A DNA stretch of 64,000 nucleotides from Hoplostethus atlanticus (taxonomy: Eukaryota > Chordata > Actinopteri > Trachichthyiformes > Trachichthyidae), in NCBI GenBank assembly GCA_034670405.1, contig JAXDDX010000053.1, positions 615,001 to 679,000 on the forward strand, read 5' to 3'. This document shows positions 10,389 through 22,657 of the stretch, in pieces. Numbering within the stretch: position 1 is the first letter of the stretch; every line of letters begins with the position of its first letter. Below the pieces are notes generated by a model, which saw only the letters and a program-made list of their open reading frames with translations, had not been told where the DNA came from and did not search any database. The translations under genes and the position numbers were made by a program.

Positions 10389-13020
10389 GGGCGTCACTCC
10401 TTCATCACCTCTCCAAACCGCCACCTTAAAAACACCCAACCACCTTTACCCATCAGCCGCACCGTCGCCCAACCTGCTCCGAACCAGGCCTTCCCCATCA
10501 CTGCCCCTGTGCCTATTTGCTGTGCAGCTGAAGTGCCGCAGCAACACCAACCCCTCCTTTTTATAACTGCATCCACCTACGAGGCTTTAGATCCCCTAGA
10601 AACCAATCAAATGTAAAATAGAATCAAATCAATTGAAGAAAATACGCAGCAGGCACAGCTGCTGTGGAAGGAATGTAAACTACACTATTGTTTGAACATT
10701 GTGATAATTTAATGGGAAACTATTTAGCTACTCTCGTATTTGAGTTGGATTTTCGTGTCGCTTTAGGCTATGTTGCTGTGTTGGAACAGAAAAACATTCG
10801 GGGGGGAAGGGAACAAACTTATTGTAAATCCTACACTATACTGTGTAATGCTATCTATCCTGAATATCTTTGGGTTTGCTTGATTTGGATTCTTTTTTTA
10901 GAAGATGGTGTCTATTTGTCAACTCCAGGACCTCCAGGAATACATTTGGGGCAAAGTTGTATCGCTGCAACCAGGCTCATTTTAATAGAAACAGCTTGTT
11001 GTCAACAAGAGACACTCACAGCCTCTAGAGTTGTGACAGCACAAGTTGTTCCCAACCAACTTTTTAGTTCTTTCTTGGCTGTGAAGAGGTCTTTTTTCAT
11101 TGTACAGAGCTGTAAATACTACAAACAATGACAGAAAACTGCTGTGTTTCTTTTCCGTCTGGCTGTAAAGAAGTGGATCAGTAGCTGTGGCTGTCGTGCT
11201 GTTGAAGACCTTACAGTGATGTGGAACCTTTTGCTGGATGGATTGAAGATCCTCACATGTACAGAGGGACGATACTGCGGCATAACGCCGCCGGTGCCGA
11301 GTTACAGACCCAAACCTTTTTTTTCTCCTCTACAACATAGTTGACCTTGGATTTAAGACAAAACTGATGAAAAAATGCTGTGTTAGTTAACTGTGTTGGT
11401 TCCGGTGAATGTCGCTGTGTTCTTGGTCCCGGCCACTAAGATCTCACGCTGAAACAACCTGTTGTATACTGAGCTGGAGGGGAAGAGCTTTCTGCCGCCT
11501 CTTACCCCATAGTGTGAAGTTGAGGCATTTGGCATTTAGCAGAAACATCAAACCTGGCTGGTGCTGTTCGCTTGGTTTCTAGAGCCATGCAGGGAGGTGA
11601 GAGCCTTTCCTGCGGTGCTGTAGTCACATAGGGATGGAGGATTAATGACACCTGTATCGGCTTCAGTTCACTAAACCCCCCAATACAGCAGCAAAACTCT
11701 AATTACACCCGGAGGCTCACATTACTGCCGATAATTCCCGCCAATAAAAATGAGCTGGTTTGGAAGTTCATTTGGAGCCTCGTATTAATAGTTGCTGACA
11801 GTAATGTGAGAGTTTCACCTGTAGCGATGCACATCGACTGTGATTGGATGAATGAAAACACAATGAGAGTAGGAGGAAGGAAAGCGTGATAAATCCCCTC
11901 TCAGAATGAACCTTCACACTCCATCATCACACAGGAACACATGAAAGGACTGTGAGCCCGATGGCTTCGGTCTAAACAGGCAGCAAAATGGGTCCGTGTG
12001 GGGGTCACGCAGGGGTCGCGCTATCTCATTGTATTTCTCAAACAATTGCTGTTGCCGAGCGTAACGGATGCTCTCGCAGCACTGCTCCATTTTGCTGCCT
12101 TCCAATACGTTGTGATGTAGAGCCACCCTTCCCAGCTCTCCAGATTAATTGGTTTTATTGTACATATGTTTGCTTTTGATGTGGGGAAGCTTGATGTGTG
12201 GTGTGTGTGTTGCTGTCTCTATCAAGTTATGCCCCTTACCACAATTCACAACACAATCCCCCGAGTCGCTGAGGATGATTTGATTTATCATCAACATATC
12301 TGCCTGTTCAGAAACCACACAATACCGCGCTCTCCTCCACTGAGCTGATTTCCCACATAAGTATTCCCAAGCACATAAATCAGCCATCATTCAGCCGATG
12401 TTCAACCCTCCAAGCAGAGATTTAGAGTTCACGGACACCAGCTCGTTCTACTCCTCTCCTGGTGATTCAACGCCCTCAGAGCTCTGATTGATTATTTATA
12501 GGCCAAACATGGAGGTCTGCATCGAGCCACAGTGCTCTCCTTCCTCCTTCCCCTTGTGGTGTTTCACTGCTTCACAGCAAACAAGTCATTTTTCTCCTAG
12601 ATGGACCCTGTGGACCCCGGGTGGCCAGCCCAGTCCATCTCAGCTTATCAGGACCCCCAACACTACAACCGCACACCCCGAGGCCCTGAACTCCATCTAC
12701 ACAGTTGACTCAGCTGGTCCTGGGGGGGGAGGTGGGGGAGGCAGTGGGAGGAGGGGGGGTACTGTGTTATTTGGTGTTATTAAGTGGAAGGAAAAGAAGG
12801 TAGAGAGAGGGAGAGAGGGAGAGACGGACCTGGAGAGAATGGCTGCAGCAGGAGGTCATGTGGCATCAATTAACCTCAGCTCTTTGGCAGCAATTAACCC
12901 CAGAAGACAGGACGACCTCTGGTGACCCCTGGTGACCCCCTGTTGGCTTTACCTGGAGTTGAGGAACAGCAGGGTGAAATCTGAGACCAGTCCGACGGGA
13001 CGAACACACACAGCTTATGA
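10389..13020 (+). other. Probable 3' UTR of the protocadherin gene, proximal part
   Basis: Follows the stop codon directly. It is free of transposons and has UTR-like T-rich stretches and a TGTAAATA word (Pumilio-type) near 11111. A candidate poly(A) signal AATAAA occurs at 11743-11748. From about 12480 the sequence becomes C/G-rich with a poly-G patch at 12721-12760. Where the transcript ends cannot be told from sequence alone. Confidence 0.5.
11743..11748 (+). terminator. Candidate poly(A) signal (proximal)
   Basis: AATAAA within CCAATAAAAATGAG, 1.35 kb after the stop codon. A T/GT-rich downstream element is present (GAGCTGGTTTGG). It could define a short-UTR isoform. Confidence 0.35.
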
Positions 13021-13029
13021 GTGTGTAGC

Positions 13030-13313
13030 TGCATCTGTGTATGTACCTGTACCTGTGTGTGTGTGTGTGTGTGTGTGTCCCTATCTGTGCCTGCGTTTAT
13101 CCGTGGGTGTATATGTGTGTGTCTGTTTGAGTATATATATATATACGTGTGTGTGTGTGTGTGTGTGAAGTCCTGTGTTCAGATACTCTTTGGTCTCAAG
13201 GCTTCCTGTCAGACTCCAAACTCTTCAGGTCCCTGGAGAAACACCTGATCCCCCCATGAGAGCTGCTGTCACACACACTGACAGCCAGTGTGTGTGTGTG
13301 TGTGTGTGTGTGG
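13030..13313. repeat. Cluster of TG and TA microsatellites
   Basis: (TG)n at about 13055-13078, (TA)n at 13131-13145, (TG)n at 13147-13168 and (TG)n at 13289-13312, separated by unique sequence. Confidence 0.9.
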
Positions 13314-13507
13314 AGCACTGCAGCATATTTAAACTGCATATTTCCTCCGGGGCACAGCATGCCTCTTTGCTTTGAGTTTATTGGTTTTTCCTGTGTGCAT
13401 AAAGCATGTAGAGCTGCTCATGTATGATGGGAGGGCAGCAGAGAGCCTCAGCAGTCACATCGTGTTACCTGTTCCCAGATCTGTTCAGCTTCACTTTTAC
13501 TTTTCCT

Positions 13508-14645
13508 GTGTTGCACATTAGATTTATTTCTAAAACACATCGGTCTACTTCTAAAACACATGATTCTACTTCTAAAACACATTAGTCTACTTCTAAAACA
13601 CATCAATCTACTTCTAAAACACATTATTGTACTTCTAAAACACATTAGTCTACTTCTAAAACACATTAGTCGACTTCTTAAACACATCGGTCTACTTCTA
13701 ATACACATCGTTCTACTTCTAAAACACATTGGTCTACTTCTAAAACACATTATTCTACTTCAAAAACACATTAGTCTACTTCTAAAACACATCGGTCTAC
13801 TTCTTAAACATCAGTCTACTTCTAAAACACATCGTTTTACTTCTAAAACACATTAGTCTACTTCTAAAACACATCGGTCTACTTCTAAAACACATCGTTT
13901 TACTTCTAAAACACATCGGTCTACTTCTAAAACACATTAGTCTACTTCTAAAACACATCGTTACTTCTAAAACACATTAGTCTACTTCTAAAACACATCG
14001 TTGTACTTCTAAAACACATTAGTCTACTTCTAATACACATCGTTCTACTTCTAAAATACATCGTTTTACTTCTAAAACACATTAGTCTACTTCTAAAACA
14101 CATCGGTCTACTTCTTAAACACATCGGTCTACTTCTAAAACACATCGTTTTACTTCTAAAACACATTTGTCTACTTCTAAAACACATTAGTCTACTTCTA
14201 AAACACATCGTTTTACTTCTAAAACACATTAGTCTACTTCTTAAACACATCGGTCTACTTCTAAAACACATCGTTTTACTTCTAAAACACATTTGTCTAC
14301 TTCTAAAACAGATTAGTCTACTTCTAAAACACATCGTTTTACTTCTAAAATACATCATTTTACTTCTAAAACACATTAGTCTACTTCTAAAACACATCAT
14401 TCTACTTCTAAAATACATCGTTTTACTTCTAAAACACATTAGTCTACTTCTAAAACACAGTCTACTTCTAAAACACATCGTTCTACTTCTAGAACACATC
14501 GGTCTACTTCTAAAACACATTGTTTTACTTCTAAAACACATTAATCTACTTCTAAAAGACATTAGTCTACTTCTAAAACACATTAGTCTACTTCTAAAAC
14601 ACTTTAGTCTACTTCTAAAACACATTAGTCTACTTCTAAAGCAGT
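13508..14645. repeat. 21-bp minisatellite, about 53 copies
   Basis: Tandem copies of ACTTCTAAAACACATTAGTCT, with the last bases alternating among TTAGTCT, TCGGTCT, TCGTTTT and TCGTTCT. Higher-order structure is present: CTTCTTAAAC occurs at 14111 and 14237, 126 bp (six units) apart, with matching following variants. The unit is seven codons, so both strands stay open (MCFRSRL-type heptads on the minus strand). It probably lies within the transcribed 3' region of the protocadherin gene. Confidence 0.97.
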
Positions 14646-16259
14646 TAGTTATACAGATTGCTGTACAGGTTCTTAGTAAATGACAGTTTCCTGTCTAGTA
14701 AATGTGATTGCTTTGGTTGGAAGTCAGTTAAGGAAGGGGTTCCCTTGTTAATTTATACATCAGGATTTTGAAGTGCTCGTTTTACTCCTTAACAACATCA
14801 AAGTGCACATTGACATTTCGTTTTTCTGCTTTGTGATATAGTTCAGGTGTATATCAGCGCTGACTGTGTTGTAAAGCTCTGATAGGTGGAGGGTTTACAT
14901 TACCAGCCTGCCTTCTGGCTCCTGTCTCAACTCTGTTTTCTGGTTCTGGCAGTAGAGCAAACTAAATACCAAATACCGCCAACACTTCACAAAATATGAA
15001 GAAAAGTCGAAGACGCTGGTCCTCAACCAGCTATCGGTGACATTATTACTCTATCCGTGACATTATAACTGTATCAGTGACATTATAACTCTCTCTTAGT
15101 GAAATTTAATCTGTTAGTTTGCTTTCCAACAACAGAAATGCTGCCTTCCATTAACAATCATGGGAAATAAGATTTTAATGATTTAATAGTTAGGATAACA
15201 GAATGCCAGTCATGTCTCCAGTGCTGATGTTCACCTGTCATATGAAAATATACAGGTGGCCTATTGGTTGTGTATTATACGTGACAGAGGCTGGTATCTC
15301 TTTCAAGGGGCTTCATTTGAGCATGAAAAAACTTTATAAATATACATTTTTGTTGTTGTCGCACTTGTTTTATCAATGTTATGAAATCAACACTGCTATA
15401 GACATATGAATATAAATGGTCGTTGCTGTTTTTACCAGAGGCAGCAGATTTTTGGCTTTGTAAATGATGTATCGCGTTTCCGACCAGGCAGACTGTACTC
15501 TATGTTTTCTTTTTCTTTATTCCATCGTAACTGTTAGCCGATATCCCAGCAAGAACTTGACCAGATCACATTTAACAATCCTACAAAATAGTGATCTGCT
15601 GAGGTTCCAACAAACTGGGTCACGATCTCCTTGTTATCCTACTGGGTCGTCCTGATAAACGTTGCCCTGAACCCCAACAGGACGTCAGGCCATCCAGACC
15701 GAGGTCCAAAATACCGTAGAAGATTTTTAAACTAGAAGAAGAAAACAGCGGGACAGAGCTGCCGAATCATTTTTGTCTTTACAAGAAGTCCACGTTTGTA
15801 GCCTAATTGTTGGTTGGTTATATTTATATAGGAACAATGCTAGTGATGCCTTGTTTTTTGTACAGTTTTATGTACATGCAAGTGTAGCTTTTTAAAAAAT
15901 GAAGATTCAAAACCGTGAAGGAAATCCAACTCTGGACTCTGAACTTGTAGGTTATTCTCTAAAGTAGGGTCTGTCTTTAGGGTGTGGATGAGTCGGGCTC
16001 AGATAGAGCGTGGAGGACGGCAGCGTCTCTCCTCTAATTATTCACCGGCTTTACTTTTCCTTTCTCATGTCCTTCCCTGGTTGAGTTCAATGCAAAACAG
16101 TTTTTGAGGAAGTTGGGTCATATGTCTGTTTTAGCCCCATCTGTTCTCTTCTCTTATGATCAGCATCCGCATGTTTGAATTTAAAAATGTGGTCTTTTAT
16201 TTTTGCTGAGCAAATCAAAGAAATGATATCTTGTAATTATTCCTTCCTTATAGCTTTAC
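14646..16259 (+). other. Possible distal 3' UTR or downstream flank
   Basis: About 1.6 kb of unique, moderately AT-rich DNA with no repeats. It has UTR-like features such as TTTTTTGTACAGTTTTATG and TTTTTAAAAAATGAAG near 15850-15905, ending at the AATAAA of 16260. Whether it is transcribed is inference. Confidence 0.4.
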
Positions 16260-16265
16260 AATAAA
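16260..16265 (+). terminator. Candidate distal poly(A) signal
   Basis: AATAAA in TTTACAATAAAATACG, about 5.9 kb after the stop, followed by a TGTCTGTTATTG stretch that could serve as a GU-rich element. Another AATAAA is at 16487-16492. Confidence 0.4.
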
Positions 16266-16492
16266 ATACGTTCAGTTAAAAGGGGAAAGCGACTGTCTGT
16301 TATTGCAGTTTCACTGCAGCGTCTCATTCATGGAGTTTTTCATCCATCCTCTGAATTTTCTAAGGAGCTGTAATGCTGCAGCCTCCTCTGTTTGACTTCA
16401 CTGTTATTGGATTCCACTTCAGGAAATTGACTCGTGAATCCTCAAGTTGCTGTTGTGCCCTAAAGCGAGACACCCAATCACATTTCAATAAA

Positions 16493-17990
16493 AACAAACC
16501 CAAGTGCGTATGAGAAATATCAAACGTACTCAGAGGAAGGCGCTTATGATACTGTGCTTATAGCGTTGTTGCATCGCATTACAACAACAAATTGAAATTC
16601 AAGGCAAAATTATTCAATTAATTGCTGCCCAATATTTCAGGAAACAACAAAAATATTCACATTACGTTTGAAGAGCAGATTGACGCCGCTGCAGCACGGT
16701 GCCTCTACAAGCCTTTTTCCACCCAGTTTCATCACTTTCCCTGTTTTTTGTTCTTTTGATACCCTTCTTCAGCTATTGCACTCTTCTTTCCTTCACCTCC
16801 TCCTCCTCCCTCCATCTCTCCTCCTCCAGTCTGGTTTATCAGCGCTCCACTGGAGGGATTTATGAGGCCTGAGTGCCTTCCTCTTCCACGGAGAGGGTCA
16901 CTGCTATCGCTGCTTAAAGCAGGGAAGCTAAAGGAAACAGCAGCAAGGCATCTGAACAGTAAATAGTGGCGGCGGCTGGCGATCCGGGAGGCTCAGTATG
17001 TGGTAGATGTTTGTAAGCAGGAATATAAAGGGAATCTAAATTGGTGAGATAATATGATGTAAGATGAAATTCTATTGATGTGGTGAAACCAACAGCAACA
17101 GGATACGGCAAAAAAATTGAATATAAATACGAACAGAGCAAACGGTTAAACATTACAGAACCGCCAATTCAATGATTCAAGAACATATGAAGAGGAGGAT
17201 GAAGGAAGTATGAAGGAAAGATGGTGCAGCACTATGGAGGGGTGACGATGACAAATTTAACAAGGGAAACGTGTCGGTGGAAAGCGAAGACAAATCGTTG
17301 GACATGTTTCAGACGTCTCGGCCTTCATCAGGTCATTTAGTTCCTCATCCTCTGCATACGAGAGTCCCTTGATTTCTACAGAAAAGTGAAGCCACTTTCA
17401 GCCTCCTTCACACTCCAGCTTGAGTTGTGGATGTAGAGGAAGAGGAGGAAGAGGAGGAGGGTGTTATGTGGTTGGGAAATAAATTTTGGCAGAGAGAGAT
17501 AGAGAGAGGGAGAGAGAGAGTTTTGTGTAATTGGTTTTAGCCAGACTGTCAGGCAGTAGGTGGGTGGGAGGTGATGTATGGTAGAGAGGAGAAAGTAAAG
17601 AACTCAGTCAGTAGTTGGAGTTCGAGCAGATACAGTCTGAATTACTGCAAATGTGAGACAGGCTGAGCTTCCTGTTTGCACTACAGTTTATTAACAACAA
17701 TAAAGTTCATTTCCAAAGCATTTATCTAAAAGCAGAGTTTAAAAATGCTGAGGCCTTACCTATTGACACCACTAAGGTCTTTATTCAACCCTAAATCTAT
17801 CAGGTGATATGAACGATGAATCAGTTTAATGTGTCCAGTATAACTGGTGCAGCTGATGGTTCCTGCAACAGACGAGAAGATGATGTTCCTCCAGCTGAAA
17901 GGATGATGTGACCATAGTATGAACTAAACTTGGTTAAGGTCAGGTCACTAAACCGGTCTGGTTCAGGTCTGGTTCAGGTTCTGGTCATGG
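16493..17990. other. Unique flank, no gene seen
   Basis: Contains an AT-rich patch at 16540-16665 (TCAATTAATTGCTGCC) that resembles a conserved noncoding element, a pyrimidine-rich stretch at 16780-16840, and a purine-rich stretch at 17430-17520. No exon signature. Confidence 0.4.
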
Positions 17991-18080
17991 TTAATTGAAC
18001 CCATCTGCCCCCCCCCAACCTCCACACCCTTACTTTCCACTGTCAAACTACTTCCTGTTTCTAGTCCTGTTTCCCTCCAT
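17955..18080. repeat. Dispersed repeat, copy 1
   Basis: Contains GGTTCTGGTCATGGTTA and, 50-70 bp on, GTCAAACTACTTCCTGTTTC followed by TAGTC. The same two words occur in the same order at 28175-28245, so this is a short interspersed repeat of unknown class. Confidence 0.6.
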
Positions 18081-19010
18081 GTCATCATTATTTTTATTTT
18101 AAGACGTTCATTACATCTCAGGAGGCCAGGTCCATTAATGGTCTTCTTCAATTTACCGCCTGGAAAAAATCCAATTCAAGTGACAAAACAACGACATTTC
18201 ACCTGAGGAGGAGGAGTGAGTTCACAGCAGGGGGTCTAGTCCCATTCTACACTCAACATCAGCTCCCTGCCCTGCTCGATGTTATGGTCTAGTGAAGTAC
18301 ATGAAACCATTATTAAAGCATTGAGGTTTGGGCTCCTCTTCCTCGACAAGATGAAGAAGGTTCGAGTGAGGGTCATTCTCCGGCAGTAGTAATTACTCCT
18401 TGTAACACTTCATTTGCATAAACTTATGGAGGTCAAATTTGTTGGATGCTGTTGACGCTGGATGTTGGACGCTGCAGACGAGCGCTGCCCGGCTCTTCAG
18501 CGGGATGAAAAGGAGCTATTGTTCGTCGTTTCTGTGCCGCGCTCACAGCGGAAGGAAAAGCACATAACTGCAGGCGCTGTGTGAAATGTTAAAATGGAGA
18601 TTAGCCCAGCCGCCGCAGATCCCGCTGTAATGATTAAACATCATGCCTTGCATTTCAATGGGAACACTTGTGGCTGCGAGCGCTAAGATAAGGTCCTACA
18701 CTCGCTGCTTTAATTCCCATACACATGCAATGCTTAGAAAAAAAGGACATGCTCTTGTAATGTGGCTCGTTCTCGGGGTTCAGCCGGCGCTGCCTCCGTC
18801 TTCACGCCGAGTCGAGTCAGGTCCGATCCAATTTATTCATTAAACACTTAAAACAGAATACCGAACTGAGCCCGGAGATATGAGCGAGAAAGCACATGAC
18901 AAATCTATTGAGGTACAGGCCGGAGCCGCGGTGTCCTCCGTCAGGCCGAGATGGATGGATGGAGAGGATGAATGGGTTGAGGCCTGGAGGCGGGGCTTAG
19001 TCCCGGAGCC
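18081..19010. other. Unique flank with CNE-like composition
   Basis: Non-repetitive. 18380-18880 has words typical of conserved noncoding DNA (CATTTGCATAAACTTATGG, GTAATGATTAAACATCATG). No splice-bounded open frame was recognised. Confidence 0.3.
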
Positions 19011-19560
19011 TCGGACAGCGCTGGACATCCTCCCCCTCCTCCCTCCATCCCCCTCTTCCCTGGTGACTCTATGTTAGCGCCCTCTCCATCACTGTCTGCC
19101 CCGGGGCAGGCCACAGAGGAGCCTGCAGAGGAGAGAAAACAGAGCCTGCTGAGGGAGGGAGGGAGGGAGGGATGGGGAGACAGAAGGAGGGATGGAGGGA
19201 GGGAGGGAGGTAGAGATGTTTCCCTCAGGGCCTCCAGAGGCAGCACTCGTATCAATCACTCGACGGGAGGAGAGGATGATTCTGACGGACGATATCCCCC
19301 AGCGCAACGCCTCCTCCCCCTCTCCCTCTTTCTCCTCCTCCTACTCCTCTGACCCTGCATGGATGAACTTCTACTCTTCCCTTCCTCCGCCTTCATCCTA
19401 CACCTCTATCCCTCACTCCTTCCTCATTTCCTCCTTCCTTATTCCTTCTCTCCTCGGTCCTCCCTACTCCTCCTCCTCAGAGTCGCTCTCTGTGACTCCC
19501 TGTGACTTCACACTATCACCTCCTCCACCTCCTCCCACCTCCTCCCATCGCCGCCAGCCT
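19011..19560. repeat. Low-complexity GGGA and CTC-rich tracts
   Basis: Pyrimidine-rich 19030-19065, (GGGA)n at 19152-19215, and CT/CCT-rich 19300-19560. Several open frames cross these tracts on both strands; all are Ser/Pro or Gly/Arg low complexity and none is supported as a gene. Confidence 0.8.
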
Positions 19561-19759
19561 CGGTTGCTGTCAGGTGGCCGGTGTCTTTGGCCAAACCAGA
19601 TGCTCGGTGTCGTTGTCATCTCTGCAGAGACATCTGGAGGAGGAGAAGACCTGTCAAACCAGCTCCAGGGAGGAGAGAGGAGCTATGAGGAGGTGCTCAT
19701 GCAGTGAAATGGGGTTCAGCAGCAATAAGAATGAGAATAACACCAATAGGATGGGAGGA

Positions 19760-20515
19760 GACGGGGGGGGGGGGGGGAGTAGAAGAGAGGAGAAAAGAGG
19801 TGATGATAGGATACGAGAGGAAAGGAGAGGAGAAGAGAGGAGAAAGGAGGTGAGGATAGATGAGAAGAAAGGAAAAGAGAGGAGAAGGAGAGGAGAAGAG
19901 GAGGAGAAGAGAGGAGAAAGGAGGTGAGGATAGGAGATGAGATGAAAGGAAAGGAAAGGAAAGGAGAGCAGAGGAAATGAGAGGAGAGGAGGAGAGAGGT
20001 AATGAGAGTAGAAGAGAGGAGAAAGGAGGTGAGGATAGGAGACGAGAGGAAAGGAAAGGAAATGAGAGCAGAGGAGGAGAGAGGTAATGAGAGTAGAAGA
20101 GAGGAGAAAGGAGGTGAGGATAGGAGACAGAGGAAAGGAAAGGAGAGGAGAGGAAATGAGAAAAGTAGAGGAGAAGAGAGGTAATGAGAGTAGAAGAGAG
20201 GAGAAAGGAGGTGAGGATAGGAGATGAAAGGAAAGGAAAGGAGAGGAGAAGGTAGAGGAGGAGAGAGGTAATGAGAGTAGAAGAGAGGAGAAAGGAGGTG
20301 AGGATAGGAGACGAGAGGAAAGGAAAGGAGAGCAGAGGAGGAGAGAGGTAATGAGAGTAGAAGAGAGGAGAAAGGAGGTGAGGATAGGAGATGAGAGGAA
20401 AGGAAAGGAAAGGAGAGCAGAAGAAATGAGAGTATAAGAGAGGAGAAAGGAGGTGAGAATAGGAGATGAAAGGAAAGCAGAGGAGAAGGTAGAGGAGAAG
20501 AGAGGAGATCAGCAG
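19760..20515. repeat. 0.75-kb purine-only-like tract (GGAGA minisatellite)
   Basis: Starts with a poly-G run and continues with degenerate units containing AGAGAGGAGAAAGGAGGTGA and GGATAGGAGA, spaced irregularly about 75-110 bp. Pyrimidines on this strand are almost limited to the T in GGTGAGGATAG and GGTAATGAG. The 277-codon minus frame (Leu/Ser/Pro) is a shadow of the repeat. Purine asymmetry of this length can form triplex (H-DNA). Confidence 0.95.
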
Positions 20516-21770
20516 GGAAGGCTGGGGTCAGGCTAAAATAGTCCAGCACAGCGGTAATCTCTCACGTCCCAATGGCATCTCAATGGTAATGATGACACCA
20601 CCTGGAACTTTCCTCACCAGCTTGGTGGTGGAAAACTTCCTGTTAAATCCCCCAGCAGCCTTCACCGAGGAACCAGACCGACGTCTCTTTCACCTGCCAA
20701 ACTTTCCCCTTCACTCCGTCTCGAAGGTAACCGGCATCATCAGCCTTTGTCATCATCACGCTAATGAGCTTTCATAACCGGTGGTGGGCCGGACCATACA
20801 TCATCTACAGCTTGACCTCGCCAGATAGAGAGCTGAAGGCCCTGCTGGATCGGGCGTGAGAGATGGCCCGGGTCCTCCCTCCGACCAGTCGGCTGGCCTC
20901 GTTGAGAGGTGGGATGACCTTCCAGACAGGCTGCCGCGGCGTGGCCGTGTGGCGAGGTGGTAGGAGGTGGGTAGGTATTCATTAGCTGCCGGCGTGGCGT
21001 TGGGTTGGGCTGACCTTGGAGGATAAAAGGTGGACGGGGAGGAGTGGGCGGTGAGAAGACTCTGTTGTCTCAACCGTCTTGTTTGAAGCTTCCTGCTCAG
21101 TCTGTCAGTAAACCCTGCATGTGATGTCATTTACCACCGAATCCACTGACTGACTGATGGTACTGCTGGGTCAGTGTGGCGAGGTGTAGGTCACCAGATG
21201 GGTCCTGAATCTCCCCAACGGGATTCCTTCAGCTTCAAATGAATTTCTTAATTGTTTGCTTGATCTTTGCTCTCCAACATGAAGACAGACGGAATAGGAT
21301 GAATTCAGTGGTTGCCTCAGATGTTTAGGATGAAGGTATGAGGATGTTTAGGATGAAGGTATGAGTGAAGAGACCTGTGTGTTGGATGAATATGCAAAAA
21401 GACTCTTGACGTTCACGATAAATCACGAAGAGGAGAGGAGGAGAATCTTCTTCTTCTGTTCAGACGCTTCTTCCTGAGGAGAATATGATCTTTCATTCGG
21501 TGTCCTTCGTCCTCTCAGGTTTTCTGTTGGGTCCTTGACACAGAACAAAGAATCACCTTTTCCCCATTGATCTGGAGACCTTTCTGCACTGTACAGAACG
21601 TAGGAGCACTTAGTATTATTTCCTGAATCATTCATGGAGTTCTTGTGATGCCCAGGGTTGCATTGGAACACATGAAAAGCCCGTGGCCATCACAGCATAG
21701 AAACCTGCAGCGCTGAAGCTCTGCTGACTGAGAGGAAGAGATTTACAATTCAAAACCATTCTGTCTTTTC
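20516..21770. other. Unique flank, no gene seen
   Basis: GC-rich at 20780-21060. No transposon signature or exon was recognised. A short direct repeat, GTTTAGGATGAAGGTATGAG, occurs twice at 21324-21365. Confidence 0.4.
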
Positions 21771-21773
21771 TGT

Positions 21774-21832
21774 GTGTTGTGTTGTGTTGTGTTGTGTTGT
21801 GTTGTGTTGTGTTGTGTTGTGTTGTGTTGTGT
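21774..21832. repeat. (GTTGT)n pentanucleotide microsatellite
   Basis: About 11 perfect copies of TTGTG/GTTGT. Confidence 0.97.
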
Positions 21833-21937
21833 TCAGGGAAACCAAACCGCTGCTGTTTGGGCGTTTTGGTGCAGTTTAGGTAAAGAGATCACCAAAACAC
21901 AATACAAGCACGCTGCAGTGTGATGACTCGGGGGATC

Positions 21938-22013
21938 AATGACAACAACACCTGATAGATTAAAACATACAGAGAGAGAGATTAATATTGATGGAGATAT
22001 TGATATTAGAAAT
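21938..22013 (+). repeat. Left arm of a perfect 76-bp inverted repeat
   Basis: The 76 bp starting AATGACAACAACACCTGATA and ending GATATTGATATTAGAAAT is the exact reverse complement of 22658-22733 (76/76 by eye). The inner end is partly duplicated in direct orientation at 22025-22047. Immediately upstream is one arm of a second, 17-bp inverted repeat (21922-21938 with 22049-22065). Confidence 0.95.
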
Positions 22014-22048
22014 TATATTAGAATGATATTGATATTAGAAATTAGAAA

Positions 22049-22065
22049 TGATCCCCCGAGTCATC
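22049..22065 (-). repeat. 17-bp inverted repeat arm (partner 21922-21938)
   Basis: TGATCCCCCGAGTCATC here is the exact complement of GATGACTCGGGGGATCA at 21922-21938, which abuts the 76-bp arm. The two inverted repeats are thus staggered, not nested. Confidence 0.9.
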
Positions 22066-22567
22066 GGTGGCGGCAGGCTTTACCTTCACCACACATCTGA
22101 GATGATGGAGTACGCAGTCTGGTAGTAATGGATTACTTAGAAAGTATTACAGTTACCAATCAAAAAGCTTTTGTTATCACACTCTCTAAACAACAGAGAT
22201 GGGATTTGATTTATCCAGAAACCAAATCCCACATTTACACTGACTCAGTGTTGAGGTACTTTCTCTGGGTGGAAGTAATCCCACTACAAGAACATCGGAC
22301 ATCAACGCTGTTTGGAGGAAACTGATTGATTCTGATTTTAGAAGGAGGAGAAGAGGAACGGGAAGTAATAGAATGAGAAGAGTAACTAGTTACTGCTCCA
22401 AGGAGGAATAAATAAAGAAGTGATATTACTTTTGAAATAAGTAATAGATTACCTTTTTGAGTAATGATAAGATGATCAGCTGAATGGTGTCTGTCCATCA
22501 TCAGTAGATCTGATTGGTTGTTAATCCAGATCACCTGCTGACATTTCATTAACATGCTGCCATAAAC

Positions 22568-22569
<2 letters not shown>
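22066..22569. other. Spacer of the inverted repeat, no gene seen
   Basis: Unique DNA between the two 76-bp arms. It has an open minus-strand frame without recognisable domain. Confidence 0.4.

Positions 22570-22600
<31 letters not shown>
22570..22600. repeat. (TG)n microsatellite
   Basis: About 15 TG dinucleotides, inside the spacer of the 76-bp inverted repeat. Confidence 0.95.
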
Positions 22601-22657
22601 AGAGTGTCTCTCTATCCTATCAAGGCTGAACAGAAACATGCCGCCATTGTTTTTGAC

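Noticed and set aside
13448-14625. Minus-strand 225-codon frame of MCFRSRL heptads
   Set aside because: The 21-bp unit is a multiple of three and lacks stops on both strands; no start context, promoter or non-repeat part.
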